A DNA stretch of 64,000 nt. It comes from Monocercomonoides exilis. Its lineage: Eukaryota > Preaxostyla > Oxymonadida > Polymastigidae. The position numbers and the translations under genes are program-made. Below the pieces are notes generated by a model. That model was not told where the DNA came from. It saw nothing but the letters and a program-made list of their open reading frames with translations, and ran no database searches. The stretch is taken from contig LSRY02000046.1 in NCBI GenBank assembly GCA_001643675.2, forward strand, positions 620,001-684,000. The letters are read 5' to 3'. The number at the start of each line of letters is the position of its first letter. Position 1 is the first letter of the stretch. Below are positions 24,327 through 36,891 of the stretch, piece by piece.

Positions 24327-24773
24327 TTTGATGATTGTTTTTGCAAAGAATCCACAAATTGTATTTAAATATGAGTTTAATCCTCCACTCGACGGAGCCA
24401 TCAAACTCACAGAATTCGTTCCATCTTTCTGTGACAGCAAAAAGAAATGCGATCTTCAGGTGTGATTTTATGATTTTTTAAAAAGCCAAAAGTAAAAAAA
24501 AATAAATGGATTTTTTATTATTTCTTTCATTTTTAATGAAATTTCAATCATCAGACATTACAATCATATTGGAAGGATGTTTCAAACGCAATAAAATCCA
24601 ACGATTGGGACACATCCATTTGTGGTTTCCAAACACGTCCGCCTCCCAGCAAAAGCAACTCGTCTTATCTGATCGTTGGCTTTATTGTTCTTGCCGTGTC
24701 ATTTGTACTCTGCTTGGTTGCCATTGCACTGGTTATGATTAGACGATACAAGCATTCAAAGAGATGTTGTTGA
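22324..24773 (+). CDS. Histidine acid phosphatase, type I membrane protein
   Basis: Nine exons (22324-22414, 22485-22513, 22592-22911, 23014-23184, 23310-23383, 23574-23644, 23941-24153, 24349-24459, 24555-24773) give 432 residues with every junction in phase. Residues 1-19 form a signal peptide ending ASA. The catalytic RHGD motif (residues 29-32) is split by intron 1 after the first base of the Gly codon, and GELLRTGKQRLANIGE follows, as usual for this family. The second catalytic pair is His282-Asp283 in YSCHDLSL. A membrane span (about 394-418) and a short basic tail (RRYKHSKRCC) close the protein. It hydrolyses phosphomonoesters, probably at lysosome-like compartments or the cell surface. 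The 29 nt second exon was found because it restores RHGDKNPAYELP. Intron 7 contains a long poly-T run and TTTA repeats. Confidence 0.9.
24226..24329 (+). repeat. Poly-T run and (TTTA)n microsatellite within an intron
   Basis: T28 at 24226-24253 followed by about twelve TTTA units at 24280-24329, both inside the seventh intron of the acid phosphatase gene. A shorter TTTA array is at about 23889-23915 in the preceding intron. Confidence 0.9.
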
Positions 24774-25257
24774 TAAAAGTCCAAAGAAAAAAAAAATTTT
24801 TTTTTTGAGAAAGTTATTTTATTTGTTGTTCATAGTCGACAGCCTTGCTGTTGCGGATATTTGTGAAGTTTGGAAAGTCTCATTTTTTCCAATAGAGTGT
24901 TTAGAAGTAATTAAAAAGAGAGCAAATTATGTAAATCATAAAAAAGATTTTCGTTGAAAATCTTCACGTTCATAATAAATGTTCTGTATATTGATTTATC
25001 TATTTAATATACCTATTATTTTGTTTCTTTCAAAGTTTGTAATTGAATGAGCATTTTTTTTAAAGTATTTTTTCAATTTGAAATATTCAAATAAATATTT
25101 ATCATTTTTGAAAAATTGTGAAATAATATTGGATCCATGCTCTTTTAACTTGTCACACATTTATATGATGTCCAAAAGAAAAGATTAATACTCTTTTAAG
25201 AATTACAAAATTGAAATACCATAATATTTTATTTCAAGAATTGTATTTCATATTTTG
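24774..25257. other. Intergenic, no gene seen
   Basis: AT-rich spacer between two tandem plus-strand genes. Nothing else is supported. Confidence 0.7.
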
Positions 25258-26368
25258 ATGAACACAATTGCTCCAGAGTGTATCATATGCTGCTCTCCAT
25301 GTGAAAATGGTCAAATGATGCCTTGCTGCCAGCAGTGTTTTTGTAAGACTTGCTTGGACGCTTGTCTAGCGAGAAAGAATGAATGCCCTTATTGTCGAAC
25401 AGAATTAAGTGGATTGAAGCCAATGCCTTTGGAACGTGTTATTGGGAAGCTTATTGTATGAAGCATTTTGGAGTTAACTTCACAAGTACTTTATTTATTT
25501 TTATTTATTTTTATTAATTTTTATTTTTTTCAAGCCGAATGGCATAAACACTTGTAACATGGATCATATAGTTACTGTATGGTTTTCATTTATAATTATT
25601 TTATAGCTTTATTTGAATAGAGTTTTCATCCATTTTCATTCCAACAGCCAATGCAAGATTGGCAAACTGTGGAAATGTCATCCAGATTAATAGAACAACA
25701 CAAAGAAATGATTGAAGTTTACAGATTTCTTGATCATCAAAAAGAAGGAACAAAATCGTTTTACGAGAGTATAGCACGGGCTTCATCTCAATTTGTCGAA
25801 CGGGCTCAGAGAGATTTGCAACTTCAGTTATGCAAAAGTCTAAACACCATTGAATCAAGACAAAGAGAAATATCTAGATTGGTTAAGGATATCGAAGGGC
25901 TTCAAAAAAATATATTATCTCTCCCACAAAATGAGCAAGAAAAAGAAATAAGCGAACAAAGGAAAAGCGAAACTGCAGATGCAACTCGAACGGTATGAAT
26001 GAAATCAATTTGTTTTTTTTTTCATTAAATAAATAAATATGCAATACATTTTTATATTCTTATCATATAAACACTTTTATTTTTTCATTTGCTATCATTA
26101 AAATGCAACAAACATTTCGACGACTTCAGGTTATCAATTTATGCCAAAATGAGATTGACAAAGTTAGAGAGAGAACTTCAGGAATCCTTCAGTTGCAGAA
26201 GACAAAAGAAGACGGCACAATCAAAGGAGCACTAACAAATACGCCTGAAGCTGTGCTGCATTACACACACAGTCTTTCTGCTGGCGAAAACATGAAATCG
26301 TTTGGCGGAGATGATGCAACTAATAACGCTTCAACATCTGTATCAATGAAATCTTCTACTTCTACTTC

Positions 26369-26400
<32 letters not shown>

Positions 26401-26959
26401 CTTCTTCTTCTTCTTCTTCTTCTTCTTCCTCGATTTCATCTTCTAATTTAATGTCTGCAGACTCCCCTTTGTGTTCTTCCTCTTCTTCACAATCGATGAC
26501 TTGCAAAGAACATCTTTCCCACTCATCTTTACTGCATCCATATCTGTTCCCACCGTGCTACATCACATCCACAACTCTTTTATCACATATCATTCCGCCA
26601 TACTCCGAGTTCTCATTCACAATCAACAACTTTTTCTCATCTGCTGCATACCCTGCCTTTATCTCCTCGCCTTGCTTCCAAATAGAACCATTCCCGTTCC
26701 GCTGGCGTCTCCACGTGTTTCCTAATGGATCGTCAGCTGTTCCGAAAGGAGACGCTGTGGATCCTCATCTCTGGTGGAGAGACAGGGCAAGTGGAACAAG
26801 TTGCAACAGCAGTAACAGTTCCAATCTGAGCAATACAACAACTCCTTCTCTGGGCATGCTAGCAGCTTCAATGGGTTCTTGTGATGGAGCGATGCATCAG
26901 CCTTCAGCATCAGCATCAGCATCAGCTTCGGCTTCGGCATCATCAACTTCATCATCAAC

Positions 26960-26995
<36 letters not shown>

Positions 26996-27833
26996 TTCTT
27001 CTTCTTCTTCATATTTGTCATCCTCGTTTTCTTCATCTCCTCTTCTCTCATTTTCATCATCTTCACCTGGAAACTCCCATCTTTCCAGTTCTTCTGAAGC
27101 ATCTTCTGGAATGTTATCAGGCGGTTCAAGCAGCTTTGCAAAGAGGAAGCCATCATACGTTTCTGTGGCGCTGGAAATGGTGGAAGGATTTCCTGCGGAA
27201 TGGGTTGAGAAGGCATTGAAGCTCTTCCCTATGAACGAAGAAGAGCAAGAAGGAGACGGAGAAAGTGAAGGCGAAGTTCGGGGTCATTTGATTGGCTCTT
27301 CTTCTTCTTCTTCATCATCCTCTTCTTCCTCCTCTTCTTCTTTGTCGTCATCTTCTTTAACCAGCTCCTCCTCCTCCACTTCTTCATCATCTCGATATGT
27401 CGAGCCATTCCCATTTTCCTCAATTTCACATCCTCACTTTTTCGATTACAAAATACAGCTTGTATGCGAAAATCCTTTGGTTTCTATAAAAGGAAGGCGG
27501 ACTCACACATTCGAATATGGGCAGAATTTTTCAGTTGCACCGTCTGCCGGCAAGCATCAGTTCATCGCACACGAGCAGATGGTGAAGGAAGGATTTTTGT
27601 GGAGGCAAGGAGAGGCAGCACATTTTGTTTTTGGCGTGCGCTTCCCATCGTACAAGCGGATGAGCGAAGCATACAAGCTTTGCATGATGATGGCCCAGTC
27701 ACCTGCAGCAGCAAGAGAATATCAAGAAAGTGTGCATTTTGTTGCGGAATCAATGGGAATAGAAGCAGGTACCGAGATGAAAATGTGTATTGATGATGGG
27801 AAGGTTCAGGGAGGATTGATGGAACAGATGTGA
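25258..27833 (+). CDS. RING / coiled-coil / MATH-domain protein (TRAF- or TRIM37-like E3 ligase)
   Basis: Three exons (25258-25455, 25648-25992, 26130-27833; both donors GTATGA) give 748 residues. A RING finger occupies residues 8-47 with the order Cys-x2-Cys, then PCCQQCFCKTCLDAC, then CPYC. A long coiled coil follows (exon 2, residues 67-181). The C-terminal half carries pieces of a MATH/TRAF domain: EFSFTINNFFSS, RWRLHVFPNG, SYVSVALEM, then HQFIAHEQMVKEGFL and FVFGVRFPSYK. Two poly-Ser blocks (about 26900-27030 and 27297-27400) fall between MATH strands, and a third (26353-26440) lies before the domain. Proteins with this order are ubiquitin ligases in which MATH recognises the substrate; that role is inferred. 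The start is the ATG three codons before the RING. Confidence 0.82.
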
Positions 27834-28711
27834 TAAGTGTATATTGTGAGCATGCTAAATTTTTGGTAAATTATTTTTTTCTTTAAAAATAAATGTTTAT
27901 TGCGATCAAATCGTTGTGACTTTTTTGTTCATTCTTTTATTTTTGGAAAAGTGTATATTTTTTTATTTTTTTTAAAGGGTTTTATTCATCAGTTTTATGT
28001 GTACTCACATAAATGGAATATTTCAAAAGATTTTGATATTTTATTTAATTTGTTGAAATCTTGAAGCACATGGTTCTTTTCATGAAAGTTTTCAAATGAA
28101 AAAATGCGCTATGCACCATCATTAAAAATATAATTTTAATTGAAATGCTTCAGATAAATTTATTGTGTTAAAAAGCATCAACAATATATATATATAAAAC
28201 AAAATAAAAATTAAAATGTGCAAACACACATAAACATATAAAAGAAACATATAAACAAATTCTTTCAGATGCATAAGCTTTTCAAAGCATTAGAAAACAA
28301 ACCATTCTACATATCAAATACATATCCAAAAATCAATGTCAAAAATTGCTAAAGACAGTTTTTACACTTTTATACATATCTAACTGCATATAACAAGACA
28401 AACGTCACTACAAAAACATAAATACTGGCTCAATTCCCATTTCGTAAAACATCAGCATTTCAAATATTCTCAAAAGAAGTCGACTTATCTGAGATGGTTA
28501 TTCAACTATCTCCATTAACTCAACTTCCTGATATTTCCCATCATAAGCAAATAATCTCCCTTGATACTGAAGTGATTGCAAATGCATTCTCATCCATTTT
28601 GCATTTCATCCTATTCGATCATCACTTCAAACGATGATCGATAGCCTTTACTGTTTAAGCTTTATCTTTGAAACAAAGAGTTCGAAAACCTCGAACTTAT
28701 TCGTGCTGATT
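27834..28711. other. Intergenic between convergent genes
   Basis: Spacer between the 3' ends of a plus-strand and a minus-strand gene; it should hold both polyadenylation regions. No coding region is supported. Confidence 0.65.
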
Positions 28712-31700
28712 TCAGCATGTGTCTTTGGAAGCTTTGGTGATAACTTCCAAGCTCTTCTCCTCATCATCATCTTCATAATCAATAGCATCAGACACTGTCA
28801 CAATCACTGCTTCTTTCGGAAAATGCTTGAAAAATTCTCGTTTCAAATTCACCAATGATGGTCTATTTGTGTTTTCCATGCCAACACTCTGCTTCCATAT
28901 CTCAGCAAAACAACTTTCTCTTATCGCTGCCCCATCTGGCCTCTCCCCATTCACAATCTTCTGCCCGGCAATCTCTGCTTCATACTCCCCAAACGGGATC
29001 TGCAGTGTCAGGCACTCCCGCAGCATCATCCCGATCGAAAACACAACTGACTCCTTTGTTGCTCCCATCTTCTTGTTGATCAACAGCTCAGGCGCCTTCC
29101 ACCTCAGGCACTCTTTCTTGAAATCATCCTCATCCTCAAAGGTGGACGAAGGAAGTGAGTCACTGTTATCACTTGCAGATGTCACAACCGTTGATGAAGA
29201 GATGGAAGACGAATCTGAATCATCAGAAGAGAAGTCTGAATGCATCACAATGCAGATGATCATGTGCTCTGAGAACAATACAATGTGAGGGTTCAGATTA
29301 GATAATGACTGAAGTGGAACTTCACATTCTTCGAAGGAGTGGAGAGCAAGATTGGCCACCCAGAACAGGATCTGAGCTGCTGTCTGCTCCCTCTCCCGCA
29401 GAGTGCCAATCGCCATCTCCTTTGTCTTATTCCTTCCGTGCAGCAGCATGAACAGAGAATCTCTCAGATCCACAATCAGCTTCTCATGAGGAGACGAGCA
29501 TGCCATCGCATCCACCAGATTTGACATTGATGAGGTGGTTGGACACAGACTCTCCGATCGAACAAATGTTGAATCTGAGTCTGTTGTTGAAGTGGATGAG
29601 ATGGATGGTGAAGGCGATCTTTTTCTTGTCTCTTCTTCTTCTTCTTTTTCATCCACCTTCTCCAGCATCCATTGTGGGATCTTGTCTGAGTCTCTTCCCA
29701 AGATATATTCAGTGGAGCCACTCTCAGACAGCAAATGCTCCGATGACTCTGAATGTTCCATATTCGAATCATATACTCTCTTCTTTGTCCTCTCTTCATT
29801 CTTCTTCTCTGCCTCCCTCTCAGCTCTTCGCCACTGCTCCTCAGGCGACATCTCCATCGTCACCATCTCAAATGCCTTTGGATCCTTTTTAACAGTATCT
29901 TCCACAATTATCTCCAACTCCTTTGTTCGTCTTTTTTGTTTTCTCCATCGAACAGCCAGGATAATAGATACAATAAGAACAATCAACAATAAAATAACAA
30001 GCACAATCACAATCAACAACCAATAAGATTTCCGTTCTTTTCTTCCTTCAACAAATTTTTCATCTCCATTAATCTTTGTTTCGCTTGCATTCTTCAGTAT
30101 GAATGACTGTGTCGAAGAAGGAGATTCCACATAACCAAACATTAAATATACAGTCACCTCTATTTCCTCTCCACAACTGCTGATGAGATCTTTTGCAACG
30201 CTTCCTTCAACTTCTGTTTCTGAAAGGAATCCATTTGAATCGAAATCATCCTTTTCAATCTCTTTCTCTTCTCCTTTTCTCTTCACAACTGAGAAGGTCA
30301 GATTGCATGGAACAAGAAGCAACCCTTTGAATATCAGCTTCGTTCTATCTGTTATTTCTTTTGCTTCCACACTTTCCAGAACAGGAATGAAGAATGATGA
30401 ATCTCTTTCTGAAACAATCCCTTCAAAGCTGCACCCTTCATTCAACATCCAAAGGGAAGTATTTCTCTCCCATCCATCTCCTCCTTTCAAACTCATCACA
30501 TTCAATGTTCCGGAGTCTGAACAAACGATATTCCTTCTTAATAATGGATATCCTTCAATTGTTGGATTGTTGTCAATGAACTCTCCTTTCTCAATTATCA
30601 CATTTCCTCCACTCATTGTTATTCCACCTTCTGGTGAATTTGTGATTGTTGAAACTTTCATCACCATAGAACTCTTCTCAATATCCACAAGAGATCCTTC
30701 CCATCTGCACATCTCTTCTTCCTCGTTCAAATATTGCTCATTTCTTTCCTTTAAACTTCCATCAAAAATGCAACTATCCATTTTCACATCCAAACAATTC
30801 TCCAATTTCATCAATTTCCCTTTTTTGGTCTTTGAACTGACTCCACCAATTGTGCAATTTGCCAATTGCATCGTCTTTTTCATTGACAAGCAAGATATCA
30901 GTGATACTCCATTTCCTTCAACTGTGATATTTTCTGTATTGAAATCCTTAATTGTTAATTGCCCACATTCGTTTATATCTATCAAAAAAGTTTCTATTGT
31001 TGAGTTGCTAATCGTTAATGAATCAATTACTGATGGAAGTTGAGAAGATGATAGAGATAATGCAGATTCATGAAGAATGAGATTTGATATTGCACATCCA
31101 TCAAGTTGCAATTCTCCCTTTGCCATGTTGAAAATGTGATATGGAATATTTGCAAATTCTTCATTAACTCCTTCTGTCAATTGTTTTGTTGTGAATGAAC
31201 AATTCATCACTTCAAGAATCCCTCCTTCTGGCGATATCAATGATTCATGTTGAGAAATGAAATTCGAATCAAACACAAAGTTCACTCTCACCAATGAGAC
31301 TGTTCCTGTTGTTGTTATCAATTCCCTTCTTGTTTTTCCAATGCTTGATTTCACTTCAACTTCACACAAATCTCTGCTCTTCGAGCTCAAACTCATTTCC
31401 TTCAAATTAATCTCTTCCTCAATTGCGCTCTTGGTGTCAATGTGCAACAGACTCACATATTCCGAAGTCAGATGCATTAGTCCATGATTAATTGAATAAC
31501 AAGGAAGAATGTTCGTTCCACATTGTTTTTCGTTTGATCCATTCAAGCTGTTCACAATGATCGTATCACTCTGATGAATCGTCACAAATTCAATCAGATC
31601 AGTATCGCTTGGATAATCGCAACTATCCATTCCATATATTGCATTAATTCGTGAATAATGACCTTCTCGAAGATCAAATTGAAATTGGGTTTCATTGATC

Positions 31701-34700
31701 TGCGAAGATATGTTAAAGCAATCAATGAAAACATCTTTTCCAACACTTGCACCGTTGTCACTGAACTTCATCCCCACAAATGAAAAATTCAATTCTCCTC
31801 GTTCCTTTGTTGCCAAATATATTCCTCCTCCTCTCCCATTGTTGTTGCTGCAGCTGCAATGGCTGATTGTTGAGTCAATCATATTCATCGACCCAGAGCT
31901 GCCCAACGTGAAGAATATCGCCCCTCCTTTTTCACTATCTTCTGCCTTATCTTCTGCGATGTTGCTCTTCTTTACAACTAATTCTATCTTTTTCTCACTC
32001 TTTGACTCCAAAATGCTTGCTCCATTGTCACTTCTCTTCACTCCTGAAAATGATGAATTATCAATGTTGAGATTCATTTCCTCTCCTCCTTCATTAATCT
32101 TTGTTGTTGATTCAGGTCCTTTGATCAGAAGAAGGCATCCGCCTCTTTCATTCAACAATTTCACTCGAACATTCTTCAACTGGCAAGAAACTCCAGCATT
32201 GTTAATTGCAAAAATGCTATTTCCAACGTTGCACGATTTCATCGACAAATCATTCACTTCCACACTTCCTCCAATCGCATCCACAAACACACAATCAAAT
32301 CCATTGCTCATTCCTGCTTCTGAATGGAATGAACATCCAATTATCACCAAAGCTCCTTCTTTGTTTGAAATAATTGTTTTGGCCGAGTTGTCAAATCCAG
32401 ACATTAACTGGAACTGGATGTTGGACAACTCAAGATGATCATTATTCACCATGAAATGCTCTAGTTGACTTCCAGCTGCCTTTTCAAAATTCAAGACTGC
32501 TTTCGTGTTCTCTTCTCCCATCTTAATACTTTTTTTGATCTGATAATTGGACATGTTGAAAGTATCTTGAATAATTGTTGATCCTTCAATTTGAATTGCT
32601 TTCGTTTCATCTCCTTCTTTTATGTTTCCCATCCCTTTCCACATTGATTGACATGGCTCTTTCTCACTTCCACAACGCGCCACATCAAATCCTTCTGATG
32701 AGATAAATATCTCCATTGAGCTGTATGGAATCAGAAACATGAACAAATCTTTGTTTGAATGAAAGATATCGCTTCCAACAAACAGAGTTTTATCATCCTT
32801 CATTGAAGAATAATCGAACTTGAATGAGGCATTTGTCACAGTTTTGTTTAGATCAGATGCTGAAATGAACGCATTCTTTCCAATGGCTGCATTGTTGTCC
32901 TCAAATATCAAAATTTCAGATAATTCAAATTTTGCATTTGTATCCAACAGATGCAGCATCACCCCTCCTCCATATCCACTGCACTTTGTTTTGTTGAATT
33001 TTGTTGTTCCTTTACTGAGCGATGTTGATGCTCCAATTCGTCCTTTGCTTGTCGAAGATGCCAACTCAACCTTTATCCCTCCTCCATTCCCATTCGCACA
33101 CTCACATCCTTCCATTGTTGTGTTCCACACCACAAATGTCTCTCCTCCTTTCACATTCTTTGCCATCACCACACCATCTCCTCCTGTTGTCCGATTCACA
33201 TTCCGAATTGTCACATTCGCCAAAACACTTTCTCCAGATGAAGATCCTTCTGATGATGATTCAGCAAAAAGAGGTTGTAATGTTTTCATATTTTTGATCT
33301 CAACATCAATCATTTTCAGCTGCCCCAGCGCCACTTCAAACACAGATGTTGAAATTATTTGTTCTTCACTAACACTTGAAGAGATAAGCACATCTTCCAG
33401 TGAAAGTGTCCCGCTCCCCAGTGACACCACAAACACACTCGGCGATGGGCTTCTTGTAGCGTTGTGGTCGATCCCCACATGCCCCACCTCCAGTTGACCA
33501 GAAGATATGCTAAACAGCGTTGACGAAGAAGTCGAAAGCGCACTTGTCCCAATCACACTCACCGTCTTTCCTCTCCCAACAACAGAAATCTTCTTTTCCC
33601 CAACATTGATTGTTGTACCTTCGCTCACATGCTTCCCATTCAGAACTGAAATTCCAAAACTAACAATATCATTGCATTTATTCACGCAATGCCCAATTGT
33701 TTGACAAGGCTTTGTCTCATTCGTTCCACACAATTCATTCGAGTCATTTCCATTCTCTCCAACAAACAATAATTTCCCTTCCTTCAGCCAATCCATCTTT
33801 TGTGTTTCTTGATTCACCAAACTGCTGTCAACATAACACACTCTCGTATCATTAGGATTCGTTGTGTACGATTCATAGAACGGATTGTTCAATGAAAAGA
33901 GATTGTAGAAATCGTAAAACATTACATCGTGGCCATATGGAGTGGAAGCGTTGCAACTGCAATCATGGAAGAAGAAGAAATAGCAATAAATGTTGTTGCT
34001 TGGAGCTGGTGATTGAAATGGTTCAAAATATAATCCTCCACCTCTTGCAGTTGCATTGCAAGAAATTAACTGGATGCTCCTCATTTGGAATGCGACTGGA
34101 ACATTGAAACAACGCATGCCTCCACCATAAGAACCTGAAAGAAAACATGAAGTGAATAAGCACTCAAACACGCAAACGCTATCCCCTTTGTTGTTTTCTG
34201 TTTCAATGCATTCTTGCCCTGAAACCTGAAAAGTTGAAAGATGAAGGCCTCCTCCATTATTATTTCCGTTGCAGGTCGTGAATTTACAACCACTTATCCT
34301 GACACACGAAGTAATATCATAAGCATCCATTCCTCCGCCTTCATAGTTCTGTGCTGTGCAAGCGTTGAATGAGCTGTTCTCAATATTGATTGAATTTATT
34401 GAAACGCATAAAATTCCTCCTCCACACCAATATGATGAACACTCGCTGAATGCGCAGTGACAAATGGAAAGTGAACCAGACGTTAAGCCATACACAAATA
34501 TTGCTCCTCCATTCGAGGCTTGATTTGAATAATCTTCGCTCGTTTCAGTTGCCTTCGATCCGCTCCACTCGCACCAGGTGAATGAATTCGCCTCATTGTC
34601 TGCTATTTGCTGTCTCGCTGGTTTCGATGGATTCCCTTCACTCCCGCTGACTGCAACATTCTGAGACCGATAGCACCTGGCAAACGAGATGTTCGAGGCA

Positions 34701-35560
34701 GCCAAGGAAGATGATGGGCTGTTGAGTGAGGGGACAATGCACCCATCATATGCATCCCAAACTGACGAAAATGAGCACCCACTCATCAGATACACTTCTT
34801 GAACCAGCCCTTCAGCCAGATGTGTTGTTTTCGATGGATTTGTGGAGATGTTGAAGAATTCTAATTAGGAAAGAGAAACAAAATGCGATGAGATGAATGG
34901 AGCTGAAGATACACAAAAAGATAAGAAATGAGAAGAACAAACAGAAACATGGCATTTCTCTGAAATCTCTCCTTCCATCACTTTTGAAGAAAAAAGTGGA
35001 GGAAATATCTGTTCAGTCAATGTTGATGTTGAAGACGATCTGAGGGTAATGCTGGTGAACAATCCGCAGCTCCCACAGAAATCAAAGGGGGATGTCTCTC
35101 TCTCAACTCCTACAACACATCCACTCACCTCAACAAAACTTCCATCCGATGCCCTGAACACACTCTCACCTCCTATTTCCATCAATCCCAACAAATTCAG
35201 TTTCATCGATGAATTGACTGCAACAACACTTCCCTCAACCCCACTCCCACCACACACACCCTCCTTTCCCCACATTTTCCACTCATCACAAAAACCCCAT
35301 TTTTGGACTTTCCCAACCTCTCCACTTCCTTCATTCCATTGTTTTGTGTATTTTTTCATCATTCTCTCTTCATTTTCAATTTCTCCAATTCCATTCTCTT
35401 TTCCTTCAATATATGCATCAAATAAATGGCCATCTCTATATTTGTTGTTTTGAGCCTTCTCTGGCCATGTGCCTTCAGGATAATCCAATTCTCCTTCTTT
35501 CGCTGATTCCTCAACAAATCCTGCTCCATCACTTGTAGAACAATTGCACACACACACCAC
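28712..35560 (-). CDS. Large beta-helix surface receptor with degenerate kinase tail
   Basis: At least two exons: 35560-34943 (5' end unresolved) and 34860-28712, more than 2250 residues. The ectodomain is built from Gly/Asn/Ser-rich short strands typical of right-handed beta-helix (pectin-lyase-like) proteins. It contains three modules that open with a Cys-Gly-x(4-6)-Pro-Cys-x-Ser/Thr-Ile/Met motif near genomic 33720, 32680 and 31530. A hydrophobic helix (about 30025-29950) is followed by the basic stop sequence RWRKQKRR. The cytoplasmic part (29480-28740) aligns with the C-lobe of a protein kinase: RWKAPELL, then VFSIGMMLRECLTLQIPFGEY, then NRPSLVNLKREF. The catalytic loop reads SNLNPHIVLF and no DFG is seen, so it should be a pseudokinase. 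Joining the two exons leaves a 1-nt phase conflict. Candidate signal-peptide exons exist near 35610 and 35683 but cannot be fixed. Ligand unknown. Confidence 0.75.
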
Positions 35561-36701
35561 ACTAATTATCCACGCAAAATAAAATATTCCTTACAGCCCA
35601 TATACCATGCCTCTCCAACTGCTTTCTTTTCTTTTTTCTATTGCAGACTAATATGGGCACTTCAATAAAAAAAATAACATTCAACAAATGATGAATATCT
35701 TATTGTTATTTGAAAATAAATAATTTTCTTTGTAAAATTTTTTCTCATTTAATTTTTGATCCAATGAATAATAGAGAATGATTCATCCATTTTTGTTGAT
35801 TTTTGATATTTCAACCGTCACTTTCCATCCAACGAAATCTACCATCTGAGGTGGAATAACATATGATTTAGAGCATATAATTTTGTTGGCTGTATTTTCA
35901 TGAGAAAAGGCATCAGGGAAAGAAATGAATGATGTGAAGATTGATGAAAACAGATGAATGGAAGAGGAATGAGCGATGGAAGTTTAGCGATTCTGCACCA
36001 CACATTAATGTATGTTTTTAGGTGGATTATTTGTGATATTTTTATTTGAAGAGATTTTTGATGTTTTGAAAGAAATGATTAGTTTTTGCCTCGATTGGCT
36101 GAAACGGACACTTTTCACAAAAGGGATGGGATGCATGGAACAAGATTGCATGAACATTTTGATTGGGCATTTGATGTATTTTTTTCACAGATATTGATGG
36201 AATTTCAGTTCAAGAGAAAGAGGCCAAAATGCGAAATGAGTGAAAATGGATTTTTTTTATTGATGCAAAGGGGTTGCAGGAAGGGATTCTATTTGCAATT
36301 GGCGTGTAGCAATCTCTATTTCATTCGAGTATTTTCATGAAAAATGAAATAGTTAGTTTGTTTGATTTATTTATTTTTCATTTTTCATTTTTTATTTTTT
36401 ATTTTTTATTTTATAATTCAAGAGGAAAATTGGTTACGGAAGCGACGAATTTTTATCTTCACTACAACCAGGGTTATTAGCATTATTATAAATTTCGTAT
36501 TCATGTTTTATTTAAGCTATTTTTTCCGAACAATGAGCAAATAAATCTGATAAATCAATTTATTGAACTTGAAAAAATGTATTTTTGATTAAACAACAAT
36601 AAAAATATTCATGGAAAAAAATCAACTCAGTTTTCAAAAATAGAAATATTGTTTTTGAAAACAAACAAAACTCTTAAAAAATCCATAAAAAAAAAAAAAA
36701 A

Positions 36702-36742
<41 letters not shown>

Positions 36743-36891
36743 AGAGTGCAAAAAATATCAACCCATACTATAATTTGCAGACATTTTCCAGATTATTCAA
36801 AAGTTAGCAAAGCAATAACCATGAACAACTCGAGTTGCCTGCGAATTTCTTGAAATAGCTTTTTAACTAAAACTATTTATTATCCCCTGAA
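35561..36891. other. Intergenic with candidate 5' exons and poly-A tract
   Basis: Lies between divergent genes. It contains two possible short first exons of the minus-strand receptor (ATGs near 35610 and 35683), an A19-GT-A33 tract at 36687-36740, and otherwise AT-rich DNA without supported genes. Confidence 0.55.
36687..36740 (+). repeat. Poly-A tract
   Basis: A19 at 36687-36705, GT, then A33 at 36708-36740, about 150 bp upstream of the flavoprotein start codon. Confidence 0.95.

Noticed and set aside
30183-31043. Long plus-strand frame opposite the surface receptor
   Set aside because: Ser/Phe/Ile-rich shadow of the minus-strand gene; the minus strand has the clear signal, membrane span and kinase motifs.
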